From positions 124,001-188,000 of the forward strand of contig NZ_BMFR01000005.1 of the NCBI RefSeq assembly GCF_014638995.1: a stretch of 64,000 bases of DNA. The letters are read 5' to 3'. The notes under the pieces are model-generated. The model was not told the origin of the DNA. It did not search any database and saw only the letters and a list, made by a program, of their open reading frames with translations. Source of the DNA: Virgibacillus oceani. Lineage in GTDB: Bacteria > Bacillota > Bacilli > Bacillales > Amphibacillaceae. The position numbers were made by a program, and so were the translations under genes. Below, piece by piece: positions 34,816 to 44,547 of this stretch; within the stretch, counting starts at the first letter, position 1, and the number at the start of each line of letters is the position of its first letter.

Positions 34816-36372
34816 TTACTTTAAAAGCTTTTTAATCTTTTGTACAAATGTTACATTATTATCTTTTTTAACAGATGGCTTTTCAGCTTTTTTTCGTTTT
34901 TTGGATTCCGGAATAATTTCAAAACCCATTTTTATTTCTTTAATCCAATCAACACTTTTTAGATCATTTACTTTTGCCTTTTCCGTTCCTTTAGAGCATG
35001 TATGCTGAAAATCCTTTAACCTTTGTAAATCGTGACTTGCAACAACAATTTCCACATTACCATTATTCCTATTTTTAACAAATCCATGGATATTCTGTAA
35101 AACAGCCTGCCTTTTTACCCAATTCTGATATCCAGTATTTTGTAACTTTCCCGAAACAATAAATTGATTTGCGTAAATTGGAGAGTTTGGCAATGCTTTC
35201 ACTTCCACGTAATTCGTATAATTCCGCTTTAAAATTTTCACAATGTCAAGAAGATCAAAATACATATTTTCGTGCATATTAGCTCTCGCTATTGTTTCGG
35301 GAAAATAATAATCCATTAAATAAGCCCCAATATTTCTCGGTTTACCTTCTGTTGGAAACATGTGCATGGATATATTGGCGGAAGGATTTACCTCAAGTAT
35401 TATAGCTTCCGAACCATTGTATAGCATATCGATGCTTCCATGCGGGATATTTGGCAGTGATTTTAATGTAATTACAGCTAATTCCTTTATATTATCATCA
35501 ATTTCATCTGTTATATCATACAAATCAACACCTTGGTTCATTGTGCTTTTATTTTTCACCAAAGTTGTATTTCCAGCTTCCAATACCGTGTCCAGGTCGT
35601 AGTCATTCTTATTTAATACACTATGAACTTCATCATCCATTTTTATCAGTCTTTCGGCTAAATATGGATTGCTTTTTCGGGACTTATTCTTTTGATCAAT
35701 CAATTGTTTAATGGTGCTTGTTCCGTCACCCGTTACTTTTGCTGGGACCCGCCGGAGTGCTGCTACTACTATCCCGTCAACAACATACAAACGTATATCT
35801 TCGCCTTCAAAATATCTTTCTACTATTACATTTTTATACCCAAGCTTCCCCCTTACATGCTTAAGAGAAGCGGCCAGTTCGGACTCACTATCTATATTTA
35901 GGACTACTCCTTTACTTAACGTACCGTATGTTGGTTTAATGATTAGCGGAAATCCGATTTGTTGGGACATCATCACGATCTCTTCATCTGTATGTTCACG
36001 GGTAAATTCAATACTCGGTAATACTGGTATAGAATGCCGTTCTAAATGTTTTTTTGTTTTTTGTTTACTTTGCGCTATTGTGACCGCTTCATTTGATACA
36101 AGGTCCCCTCTAGATTGATTGAAATAATGAATTTTGTCTTTATATTCAAATGAATAGCTCCTGCCAAATGGCTTCCTACTTTTTGTAATTATATCGGAAT
36201 ATTGGTGGATATCACCATAATATTTTAGTTTTAACCCTCTTCTCCATCCCTCTAGACCTATTAAGAATGAACACATACTAAATCCTTTTATTCCTTTTAC
36301 CATTTTTGGCGTAAAAGGCTGGGGAAATTTAGAACTCTCCACTGCTACCACTCCATAAAAAGTTTTTGCCAC
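34816..36372 (-). CDS. ATP-grasp / acylphosphatase-like fusion protein, acylphosphatase site degenerate
   Basis: 518 residues with no signal peptide. An ATP-grasp ligase region (about 100-360) shows IIKPTYGTLSKG, VIVERYFEGEDIRLYV, GSIDMLY and the metal-binding E327-x-N329 (ILEVNPSA), so it looks active. An acylphosphatase fold follows (about 403-487). Its catalytic Arg is replaced by Gln416 (NTGYQNW instead of VGYR), although Asn434 is kept. The C-terminus is strongly basic and ends FVQKIKKLLK, possibly membrane binding. It is a paralogue of 38361-39896, with which it flanks a TPR-hydrolase gene in the teichoic acid operon. I infer an amino acid or peptide ligase acting on a wall polymer; the substrate is unknown. 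Confidence 0.82.
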   Translation of the reverse strand: MAKTFYGVVAVESSKFPQPFTPKMVKGIKGFSMCSFLIGLEGWRRGLKLKYYGDIHQYSDIITKSRKPFGRSYSFEYKDKIHYFNQSRGDLVSNEAVTIAQSKQKTKKHLERHSIPVLPSIEFTREHTDEEIVMMSQQIGFPLIIKPTYGTLSKGVVLNIDSESELAASLKHVRGKLGYKNVIVERYFEGEDIRLYVVDGIVVAALRRVPAKVTGDGTSTIKQLIDQKNKSRKSNPYLAERLIKMDDEVHSVLNKNDYDLDTVLEAGNTTLVKNKSTMNQGVDLYDITDEIDDNIKELAVITLKSLPNIPHGSIDMLYNGSEAIILEVNPSANISMHMFPTEGKPRNIGAYLMDYYFPETIARANMHENMYFDLLDIVKILKRNYTNYVEVKALPNSPIYANQFIVSGKLQNTGYQNWVKRQAVLQNIHGFVKNRNNGNVEIVVASHDLQRLKDFQHTCSKGTEKAKVNDLKSVDWIKEIKMGFEIIPESKKRKKAEKPSVKKDNNVTFVQKIKKLLK

Positions 36373-36392
36373 ATGGCTTGCTGTATCTATTG

Positions 36393-38249
36393 CTAGTTAC
36401 TATTTTTTTGAGTTACAAGTCTTTCTTCTAGCCGTTTCAAAGTTTCTGTTCGGCCAAATTTGTCAATAGCATTCATTAATTCTTCGTTTGCTTTTTTCAT
36501 GTCACCTGTTTCCAAATACAAGTCAATGAGCTGTTCTCTTATTTCGATTACTTTTGGGACAAGGTCAACTGCTTTTTTTGCATAGTTTATCGCCTCATCG
36601 TAATTCCCCTGTTTTTTTAACACGTTTATTTTCAATTTTATTCCGTATTTATCGGTAGACAATAACTCTAATGACTTTTCAGATAGATCCCTTGCCCATT
36701 TCAGTTTATTCCTTTTTAAACATGCTTGACCGAGCACTCGATAATAAATATTCGACTTCGACTTTTTCTTTCTGTCATACCGAGGCACTTCTTCTTCAAT
36801 AACTTTGAGGATAAACTCCTTAAGTAGTCCCATTCTTAGCAAATGCGGGGCTATTCCATGTCCACCATATGGAATCTTAATAAGCCTAGCACAAGGAAAT
36901 GCACGCGTTACCTCTTCCTGGACATACCTGTTGTCTAGTTTTTCTTTCGGATCGTAAACAACTATAGGAGAAATAGCAGAATTATAAGGTAATGATAAGG
37001 AATGCTTGAATTCACTTTTTCCAATCTCTTTGGGTTTTCCATATTTCGGATGAATCGATAATCTAGGAGCGAGCGACAAAATTGTACAATTGATACTTGC
37101 TCCGTAGTAAAGAGACGTATAGCCGCCTAAACTATATCCATAGGCAATTTTATGTTTATAGCTGCTTTCAACCATTCCATTAACAGCTTTATAAAATTCA
37201 TCTATCGTTAAATCCTGATGCTGCGTGTTTGGCTGTTTTTTTCTAACTGCAATAATATCAAGGTTTTGTCTAGTTAATAGTTTGAATCCAAATGACGGGT
37301 TTTTCCAAACCATGTTTAATGAATCAAATGTAACGATTACAGATTCCGTTTTCTGGAGCCTTTTATAAAATTCAATTCTGCTTTCACCATTATTAAATAA
37401 CACAATCTTTCTGTAGCCTTTACTGTCATTTTGAATTTCTTCGTGATAATTATCTAATACATACTGGAACAGACGATTGCTCTCTGAATGATTTCCAATA
37501 ATTTGATATATCATGGATCTCTTTATAACCAGATTCATTGGGGCTTTTTGTTTATACTGACCACATGCTTTTTTTAATCTTAGTAAAGCGGCGTCCCATT
37601 CCTTTTTATAAATAGCAATATCGGCATACGATACTCTCAGCCTTTTATTTGCTGTATATTTCTTCATGCCGCGTTCAAGTATTTGTTCAGCCTTCCAATA
37701 ATCACCTAACTTTCGATAGGACAAAGCAGCTCTTATATATGAATTTACGGGTAAATTATCTATTTCAGCATCCAATAATTTATCCCACATCTCGGTAGCC
37801 TTACTCCACTTTTTTTGTGTAATCAGATTTTCTGCATATTCCTGCATAAGCTTTATATTCTTAGGATAATACTTCAGTCCTGCTTTTAAAATATTTTCAG
37901 CCTTTTTATTATTATTATTTTGCTTTAGTGCCTTAGCAAAACCAAGATAAGCGGGTACTTTAACTTTTTTCTTTTTTAATTTAAATATTACATCCCATTG
38001 TTCTATAGCAAGTTCCCAATTCTTTTGCGTCATAGCGAAGTCTACGAGCATTGCTCGAATTGGATAGCTATTCGGGTAAGATTCCAAGGCTTTGGACAAT
38101 AGGTGTATTGCTTTCTCTGGATTATTTGCATGGACATCGTTGGCTTCCTTTAAAACAGTATAAGAGCCCTTGGGCATCGTTAACCTATTATTATGATCCT
38201 TTATCCAGATTTTAATTTTTTTAACAAAAACGTGTAATTTATTTTTCAT
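36393..38249 (-). CDS. TPR repeat / alpha-beta hydrolase fusion protein
   Basis: 618 residues. Tetratricopeptide-like helical repeats fill about 30-265 and again 495-600. Between them is an alpha/beta hydrolase domain with nucleophile elbow GYSLGG (Ser373), a candidate Asp433 (VYDPKE) and His464 (YGGHG). The N-terminus is basic with no signal peptide. Genes on both sides are ATP-grasp/acylphosphatase paralogues, 21 and 112 bases away, so the three proteins probably act together, perhaps as a membrane-associated complex in which the TPRs hold the enzymes. The hydrolase may be an esterase, thioesterase or acyltransferase; the substrate is unknown. Confidence 0.8.
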   Translation of the reverse strand: MKNKLHVFVKKIKIWIKDHNNRLTMPKGSYTVLKEANDVHANNPEKAIHLLSKALESYPNSYPIRAMLVDFAMTQKNWELAIEQWDVIFKLKKKKVKVPAYLGFAKALKQNNNNKKAENILKAGLKYYPKNIKLMQEYAENLITQKKWSKATEMWDKLLDAEIDNLPVNSYIRAALSYRKLGDYWKAEQILERGMKKYTANKRLRVSYADIAIYKKEWDAALLRLKKACGQYKQKAPMNLVIKRSMIYQIIGNHSESNRLFQYVLDNYHEEIQNDSKGYRKIVLFNNGESRIEFYKRLQKTESVIVTFDSLNMVWKNPSFGFKLLTRQNLDIIAVRKKQPNTQHQDLTIDEFYKAVNGMVESSYKHKIAYGYSLGGYTSLYYGASINCTILSLAPRLSIHPKYGKPKEIGKSEFKHSLSLPYNSAISPIVVYDPKEKLDNRYVQEEVTRAFPCARLIKIPYGGHGIAPHLLRMGLLKEFILKVIEEEVPRYDRKKKSKSNIYYRVLGQACLKRNKLKWARDLSEKSLELLSTDKYGIKLKINVLKKQGNYDEAINYAKKAVDLVPKVIEIREQLIDLYLETGDMKKANEELMNAIDKFGRTETLKRLEERLVTQKNSN

Positions 38250-38360
38250 CTTTTATTTCACTCTCACTATAATTTCGTGATAAATCATCTTTCATAAGAT
38301 GCGTATAGAATTTTACAAGTTCTCATTCCTAACCGCTATATAGAGAAACTTCAAAAAGAT

Positions 38361-39896
38361 TTATTTTAAAAGCTTTCGTAATGTACTTTTAAAAAATGAT
38401 ACCTTCTTCTTATTATTTGTGGTTTGCTTTTGTTTTTGTTTAGGATTCATTTTCTTTTTCGGCTGCGTCATTATTTCAAAACCAATCTTAATAGGTTTAT
38501 CCCATATACTCTCACTTATGGAAATGACATTACACGCTTTTGGGCCGATGTTACAGACTTTTTTAAAATTAATTACGTTCTCTTTTTCACCCGCAACAAC
38601 TACAGCAACATCACCATTGATTAAATTTTTTGCATATCCGTATAAATCCGATTCTATTGCTTTTTTCCTTACCCATTTTCTATACCCAACACCTTGAACT
38701 TTTCCGCTAATCACATATTTTTTCGCATATATTTCAGTTAATGGTGCTGGTGACGCTGTAACTTCACTAGCACTTTTGGACATAAGTGGCTCTAAAAGAC
38801 TATTTAAGTCAAAATATACATTTGCGTTTTGGTCTTTTTTATTTTTCGTTTCTGGAAAATAATAATCAATAATCGCGGCAGGTACATCCCGGCTTTTGCC
38901 TTCCATAGGAAATACCAATGAACCAATTTGCGGTGTGGGACTTAATTCAAGTACAACCGCCGCTTCATTAATTGGTTTATTTGCATTATAAATAATGTCT
39001 ACCCCGCCATGTGGAAAATCGGGAATAGACTTAAGTGCACTAATCGCAATATTTTTTATTTCTGCGGGGAACTCGTCAGTTAGTTCAATGGAATCCCCAC
39101 CTGTTGAAACATTAGATTTTTCCCTTAGAAAAATCAGTTGTCCTGCTTCTGGAACACTATCTAAAGAAAGCCCTAATTTATCTAATATATTTTTTATTTC
39201 AAAGTCAACTTTTATTAGGCATGTTCTTAATCTAGGGTTTTTCTTTCTCTCTTTGTTCTTAAGGTGTATCAATTGATTAATCGTATGCAGCCCATCCCCT
39301 GTAACATTAGCTGGTACTCTATTAATTACGGCTACTACATTATCCTCAATAACATATACTCGGAATTCTTTCCCTTCAAAATGACGCTCAATAATAATAT
39401 CTGAGGAATTTAATTCTTCCCTCACATATGTAAGAGATTTCTTCAGATAATCCAGATTGTCAATATTAGGGATAACCCCTTTTCCCTGCGCGCCAACTAC
39501 AGGCTTCAACACAATTGGAAAGCCTAATTTCAGGGCAAAATTTATTATTTCATCACTTGATGATTCTTTGGAAAACTTCTTGCCATCAACAACCGGTATG
39601 CCATGTTCTGATAACCACTCTTTAGTCGCAATTTTATTGCTGCCTATACTAAACGCTTTTCCTTTCACTTTATCCCCTCTAGCTTTGTAAAAGGTATGGG
39701 TTTTTTTATCCAAGCTCAGAGAATAGCGTAGGCCAGGTGAATGTATATTCTTTTTTGTTACTTTATCGGAATGATACGTAAGCGTAAGTCCTCTTCTCCA
39801 TCCCTCCAAAGCAATAAGATAGGCGCAAAATTTATTACTTTTAGCATCTTTTACTATTTCATTCGTCAAATGAGGCAGCCAATTTTTATTATTCAA
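38361..39896 (-). CDS. ATP-grasp / acylphosphatase fusion protein, ATP-grasp metal site altered
   Basis: 511 residues, same layout as 34816-36372. The N-terminal block ALEGWRRGL is shared with that paralogue. The ATP-grasp region has VLKPVVGAQGKGV, IIIERHFEGKEFRVYV and GGVDIIY, but the expected E-x-N metal pair reads E317-x-S319 (VLELSPTP). The acylphosphatase domain (about 394-477) keeps its catalytic Arg406 (VQGVGYR) and Asn424 (YAKNLINGDV). The Lys/Gln-rich C-terminal tail again ends in an amphipathic STLRKLLK. Intact acylphosphatase plus altered ATP-grasp is the mirror image of its paralogue. Function unknown, probably in wall polymer modification. Confidence 0.82.
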   Translation of the reverse strand: MNNKNWLPHLTNEIVKDAKSNKFCAYLIALEGWRRGLTLTYHSDKVTKKNIHSPGLRYSLSLDKKTHTFYKARGDKVKGKAFSIGSNKIATKEWLSEHGIPVVDGKKFSKESSSDEIINFALKLGFPIVLKPVVGAQGKGVIPNIDNLDYLKKSLTYVREELNSSDIIIERHFEGKEFRVYVIEDNVVAVINRVPANVTGDGLHTINQLIHLKNKERKKNPRLRTCLIKVDFEIKNILDKLGLSLDSVPEAGQLIFLREKSNVSTGGDSIELTDEFPAEIKNIAISALKSIPDFPHGGVDIIYNANKPINEAAVVLELSPTPQIGSLVFPMEGKSRDVPAAIIDYYFPETKNKKDQNANVYFDLNSLLEPLMSKSASEVTASPAPLTEIYAKKYVISGKVQGVGYRKWVRKKAIESDLYGYAKNLINGDVAVVVAGEKENVINFKKVCNIGPKACNVISISESIWDKPIKIGFEIMTQPKKKMNPKQKQKQTTNNKKKVSFFKSTLRKLLK

Positions 39897-39935
39897 TTAC
39901 ATAAACCTCCAAAATAAATTGATAAATTAAGATTT

Positions 39936-41105
39936 TCAATAGAATACTTCTTTCACTACTCTTTTAGAGGCATTTCCATCTTCTAGATAGCAAAACTTCT
40001 GGTAAAAATCTTTTGTTGTTTGTGATGGCTCAAATCCATCCACTCCCATCTGTTTTATCTCCATTATCATTTCATCCGTTGATTTAACTAAAGGTCCTGG
40101 TGCATTCATTTCGAAATCAAAGTAAAATCCCCGAAGTGTATCTCGGTAATTATCTATATCATAAACATAAAACATCATTGGTCTCTGTAAAATTGCGTAA
40201 TCAAAGAACACAGATGAATAATCTGTTATCAGCATATCCGAAATCAGATACAATTCACGTATGTCTTCATAGCTAGAGAAATCATACACGAAATTGTCAT
40301 AATCTGATATATCTAATTTTTCCGCTACAAGATAATGTAACCTTAGCAGGATGATATGCGTATCACCCAGTTCACGTTGCATTTTTTTCAAATCCATCAT
40401 TAACGTAAATTTATATTTACCTTTGGCATAAAATTGATTATCCCGCCATGTCGGGGCATATAGTATTATTTTTTTATTTAACGGAAGCTGATTCTTTTCC
40501 TTAATTTGTGTAATGTTTTTCTGATTATTTGCATGTATCAAAAAGTCATTACGTGGATAACCAGACTCGATCATTCTATTGTTAAACTGAAATGCTCGCT
40601 TGAATATTTCAGTCGAATATTGATTTGGTGACACTAAAAAGTCCCATTTTTCGGCTTCTTTAACAAAATTCCTTTTATATATTTCCGTGTTCGTGTCAGG
40701 CATATGCACCTCATCCATATCTGCTGCAAGTTTTTTTAGTGGGGTGCCATGCCATGTTTGCAGATAAACCGTCTTTTCCGGTTTCGGAAGCCAGTTCGGC
40801 AATCTGCTATTTGTTACCCAATAGGCCGCTCTTGACATAAGAACCATCCATTTAATGGACAAGCGTCTTACCTTTTTAATGTTTTTACCCTGAAAAGCAG
40901 TAATGCAATTGCCTTCAAAGCTCCAATACATGTCATATTCAAAGTTATTTTCTATCAAATATTCGTATATTGCACGTGGATTATCACTGTATTGTTTTCC
41001 TAAGAAGCTTTCGAATATGATTAGATTCCGCTTCTTCGGCAATTTGCTCAAGATGAAAAACATTACTTTGTAAATTTTTATCGCGATTTTTTTTATTATT
41101 TTCAC
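39936..41105 (-). CDS. TagB/TagF-family polyol-phosphate transferase
   Basis: 389 residues. The N-terminus has a basic amphipathic membrane-binding helix (KIIKKIAIKIYKVMFF). The catalytic domain has TWHGTPLKKLAADMDE, GYPRNDFLI, LYAPTWRDNQFY and ITDYSSVFFDYAILQRPMMF. It closely resembles the C-terminal half of the neighbouring 1109-residue protein, so one probably arose from the other. It lies 25 bases downstream of that gene and 40 bases upstream of the ATP-grasp gene, in one operon. Confidence 0.9.
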   Translation of the reverse strand: MKIIKKIAIKIYKVMFFILSKLPKKRNLIIFESFLGKQYSDNPRAIYEYLIENNFEYDMYWSFEGNCITAFQGKNIKKVRRLSIKWMVLMSRAAYWVTNSRLPNWLPKPEKTVYLQTWHGTPLKKLAADMDEVHMPDTNTEIYKRNFVKEAEKWDFLVSPNQYSTEIFKRAFQFNNRMIESGYPRNDFLIHANNQKNITQIKEKNQLPLNKKIILYAPTWRDNQFYAKGKYKFTLMMDLKKMQRELGDTHIILLRLHYLVAEKLDISDYDNFVYDFSSYEDIRELYLISDMLITDYSSVFFDYAILQRPMMFYVYDIDNYRDTLRGFYFDFEMNAPGPLVKSTDEMIMEIKQMGVDGFEPSQTTKDFYQKFCYLEDGNASKRVVKEVFY

Positions 41106-41130
41106 ACCGTTTACCCCTTGCCTGTCCTTG

Positions 41131-44100
41131 CTAATCCTTTGAAAATAAAGTATCCACTATACGACTGCTTGCATACCCATCCTCTAGTGAACAATAGTTT
41201 TGCTGAAATACTTTATAGCTATCTTGAAAATTACATATTATCTTTTCTATGTTTTCCACACTATCAATAATTTCATCCGTATTGAATAGTAATGGACCAG
41301 GCGCTTCCTTCTCAAAATCCATATAAAATCCTCTGATATTATCTCTATATTCTTCTAGATCGTACGTATAAAACAACATCGGCTTTCCAGTATTTGCATA
41401 ATCAAACATCACAGATGAATAATCCGTTATTAGAATGTCCGTTGCTACAAGCAATTCTTGAATGTCAGGATATTTTGATGCATCGTAAACAAATCCTTCC
41501 AGTTCTTCATCCAAGTTTATCTTATTGCTGACGACTACATGAAGTCTCAATAGAATAACGTGATCGCTCCCTAAAATCTGTTTCATTTTATGAAGATCCA
41601 TGTTTATATCAAATGAAAACTTATTTTTATTCGTTGTTTGATTATCCCGAAAAGTTGGCGCATAAAGTATAATTTTTTTACCTTCAAATAAATTAAAATT
41701 ATGGTTAATTTTTTCTTTAATTTCATGTTTATTATTTTTATAAAAAATGTCATTTCTCGGGTATCCAGTTTCTAGGATTTTACCATCATAACGAAAAGCA
41801 CTTCGAAAAGCTTTCGACGCATATTCACTCGGTGAAATTAAGTAATCCCAATTTTTCACTGCTTCCCCAACACGTTCTACATAATCACTGCTTCTTCCTT
41901 GGACCTCATCTATATCATAAAGCATTTTCTTCAACGGAGTCCCATGCCACGTCTGCAAATAAGTTGTTTCTGAACGCTTCTTAATATAGGTTGGGAAGTT
42001 CTGGTTGTTCACCCAATATCCCGATTTTAACAAATAATAATAGTACTGAGGGCTTAATCGTTTAATTCGTTTTGTATTTGGGTCTGTAAAATTATACCGT
42101 TTATTGTAAACCCAAATTTTTTGATATTGTAACCCTTGTTTCACCAATTCATCATAAATATTTTTAGGGCTATCCCCGAATTGTTTTCCTACACCACTTT
42201 CAAATAGAATCATACGATTGTCGACCCTAATAAATTTTGATCCAATTTTGTAGAAGAGCTTCATCATCGGAAAGTAGTACGAACTTTTCCGAAATCGTCT
42301 CAGCACACCATTGGTTACAAGTACTATTTTTGGGTGATCGAGCAAAAATCTATCACGTTTGATACTTGTCTTGTCTGTTACCTGAAATATCCGTTCTGAA
42401 GAGCGCCTATCCCGGAATGTAATAAATTTATCAGCACGTTTCTTCATAACTGGCTTCATCTTAAATTCATTATCCGCATATTGCTCTAACAGATCCATTA
42501 GCTGATCATAGCTTGCAGTAATATCACCAGGCAAATCCTTATCCAAATTCAAATGGGATGGATGTTTGCCTATAAAGAGTCCACGATCAAATTGATAATA
42601 CAACACAGGTTTATGCAAAAAACTAAAATCAAAGCCGACACTGGAATAATCCGTAATCATAATCATGCTTTCTTTAATTAGGTCTTGTACATTAACCTCA
42701 CCTTGGCTGATCACCCGAACAAATGGATTCTTAAAATATTTACTGTATTTCTGCATATTAGGATGCAAACAGAACAAAATTTGAAAATTATATTTTTCAG
42801 CCAATTCATGTAGTTTAGTGCTATTAATTAAATTTTGATATCGTTGAAAATATTCACTTTCAAAAAATGCATCCTCAGATGAAACCCAGTCACGCCATGT
42901 AGGTATTATTAATAACTGTCTTTTTATGTTTACATCGTCCTTAAATAATGTGTCAAACCTCGACAACCCCGTCACGAACACCTCATTGGGTTCGTAGCCA
43001 AAATCATTAACAATCATATCCTTTTCAAATTCCGAGCTCACCATAAAAATGTCTGTATCAAAACCAGATGGGGCATTTTTCCCGTAGTTTGCTATCATAT
43101 TTTTTGTGCCCATTACACCATGCTGCAGAAAAACTTTTCCTGCCTTTACTTTATTTTTAAACTTATTCGTCCGTAATGGATATAGATAATCCGGATGGTG
43201 AGAGGAAATAACTTTTTTGGCAATAATGGTATTAAAAATATGTTCCTTCGATTTAAAGTCTAGTACATTTCCATATTTTTTAACATTTTTGCTCTCAGGT
43301 GATTGTTTATCCACCACGTAGTATACAAATTTGTCGGGATACGTATTCCGCATATATTTAAAAAATGCATAACCTGTATCCTGGGCTTTATAAACTCGCT
43401 CTCCAACTAGCCAAACATCTTTATTTCTGTTAACTAGACGGATTAACCAAGCCCAACGCATCAGCTTTTTCATATAATTGAACGTATCAATTGGGAACTT
43501 GTATACTTCAAATGATAAATATGATTTCTTAAAGGTAAAATAAGGATTGATTACAGCAGTGTCTTGATTATACCTTATGTTTACGTCTTTTATGAACAAT
43601 TTTGTTCTAAATGTTGGACGACCGATTCGGACATACTTTGGTTCGTGCTTATCGTGTAAGGTCAACCTAAACGACAGATCATATACTTCTTCCTCAAGCA
43701 TATCTCCCCATTGATTAAAGTCGATATACATCCTATACGTATAACGATTTAAACCGTATTTTTTCTTTACATCCTGCTCTTGATAATCTAGCTTTAAGTT
43801 TTCTGTTACCAGCTCTTTGGAGGAATCTCTGCCCATTAGCACTATTTCAGCATGTTTAATCAGTGAATTTCTTGTAAACATTTTCCCTTGAATGGCATAT
43901 TTCCCATTTCCGGCTTTTACCTTATCTATTTGCAGCCTTGTTGGTGCATCAGGTTCACCATTAACAATCAGAGATAGATTTCCTTTTTCAGTAAGATAAT
44001 TTATCAAATGATTTTCCTGTTCATAATAAAAATTTAAATTATCAATATTCGTGTATTGAAATCTGCCAAGGCGAATGAAATATTCAGCATACCGAACATC

Positions 44101-44460
44101 ATTCTCCTCTACAAGCATTATTTGCTTAGATTCCTTTTTTGCTTCGCTTAGCTCAGCATATGGCCTTCTAATTTTCACATGCCAATCATAGGTTGTCCCA
44201 TCTTCAAGCTTGACACGATTAATTAAATCTTTTAGTGAAACGGAAAAAGAAAAGCTCTCTGATGGGTTGATTTCATCCAATTTAAAACTTTCATCACCAT
44301 TATTTCGTTCAAAAAGCCACAATTCTTTCCCGAGATAGTTCTCTTTATAAAACATTCCCGTAATGTTCAGTGTTTTCTGTGTTTGCACAATACTTAATTT
44401 ATACTTTAATTTTTCGTTAGATTTTTTAAATCTTTTTTTTAACAATGATAGAAGTTTCAT
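41131..44460 (-). CDS. Double-domain TagF-type polyol-phosphate polymerase
   Basis: 1109 residues. The N-terminal 330 residues have no recognised enzyme motif and look like beta-rich binding domains. A first transferase domain (about 340-690) has FLQHGVMGTKNM and ITDYSSVGFDFSFLHKPVLY. A second (about 730-1105) has LQTWHGTPLKKML and ITDYSSVMFDYANTGKPMLF. Known TagF polymerases have one such domain, so this is a fused pair that may have two donor or acceptor specificities, for instance an alternating polymer. Order in the operon: O-antigen-ligase-like gene, this gene, a single-domain relative, then the ATP-grasp/TPR set. Confidence 0.88.
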   Translation of the reverse strand: MKLLSLLKKRFKKSNEKLKYKLSIVQTQKTLNITGMFYKENYLGKELWLFERNNGDESFKLDEINPSESFSFSVSLKDLINRVKLEDGTTYDWHVKIRRPYAELSEAKKESKQIMLVEENDVRYAEYFIRLGRFQYTNIDNLNFYYEQENHLINYLTEKGNLSLIVNGEPDAPTRLQIDKVKAGNGKYAIQGKMFTRNSLIKHAEIVLMGRDSSKELVTENLKLDYQEQDVKKKYGLNRYTYRMYIDFNQWGDMLEEEVYDLSFRLTLHDKHEPKYVRIGRPTFRTKLFIKDVNIRYNQDTAVINPYFTFKKSYLSFEVYKFPIDTFNYMKKLMRWAWLIRLVNRNKDVWLVGERVYKAQDTGYAFFKYMRNTYPDKFVYYVVDKQSPESKNVKKYGNVLDFKSKEHIFNTIIAKKVISSHHPDYLYPLRTNKFKNKVKAGKVFLQHGVMGTKNMIANYGKNAPSGFDTDIFMVSSEFEKDMIVNDFGYEPNEVFVTGLSRFDTLFKDDVNIKRQLLIIPTWRDWVSSEDAFFESEYFQRYQNLINSTKLHELAEKYNFQILFCLHPNMQKYSKYFKNPFVRVISQGEVNVQDLIKESMIMITDYSSVGFDFSFLHKPVLYYQFDRGLFIGKHPSHLNLDKDLPGDITASYDQLMDLLEQYADNEFKMKPVMKKRADKFITFRDRRSSERIFQVTDKTSIKRDRFLLDHPKIVLVTNGVLRRFRKSSYYFPMMKLFYKIGSKFIRVDNRMILFESGVGKQFGDSPKNIYDELVKQGLQYQKIWVYNKRYNFTDPNTKRIKRLSPQYYYYLLKSGYWVNNQNFPTYIKKRSETTYLQTWHGTPLKKMLYDIDEVQGRSSDYVERVGEAVKNWDYLISPSEYASKAFRSAFRYDGKILETGYPRNDIFYKNNKHEIKEKINHNFNLFEGKKIILYAPTFRDNQTTNKNKFSFDINMDLHKMKQILGSDHVILLRLHVVVSNKINLDEELEGFVYDASKYPDIQELLVATDILITDYSSVMFDYANTGKPMLFYTYDLEEYRDNIRGFYMDFEKEAPGPLLFNTDEIIDSVENIEKIICNFQDSYKVFQQNYCSLEDGYASSRIVDTLFSKD

Positions 44461-44547
44461 ACAATACCCCTACTGTCCAATTTTTATTATTTTATATGTC
44501 ATATATTATACCATTCGATACGCCTATTTTTTTCTGACGTGACAAAT

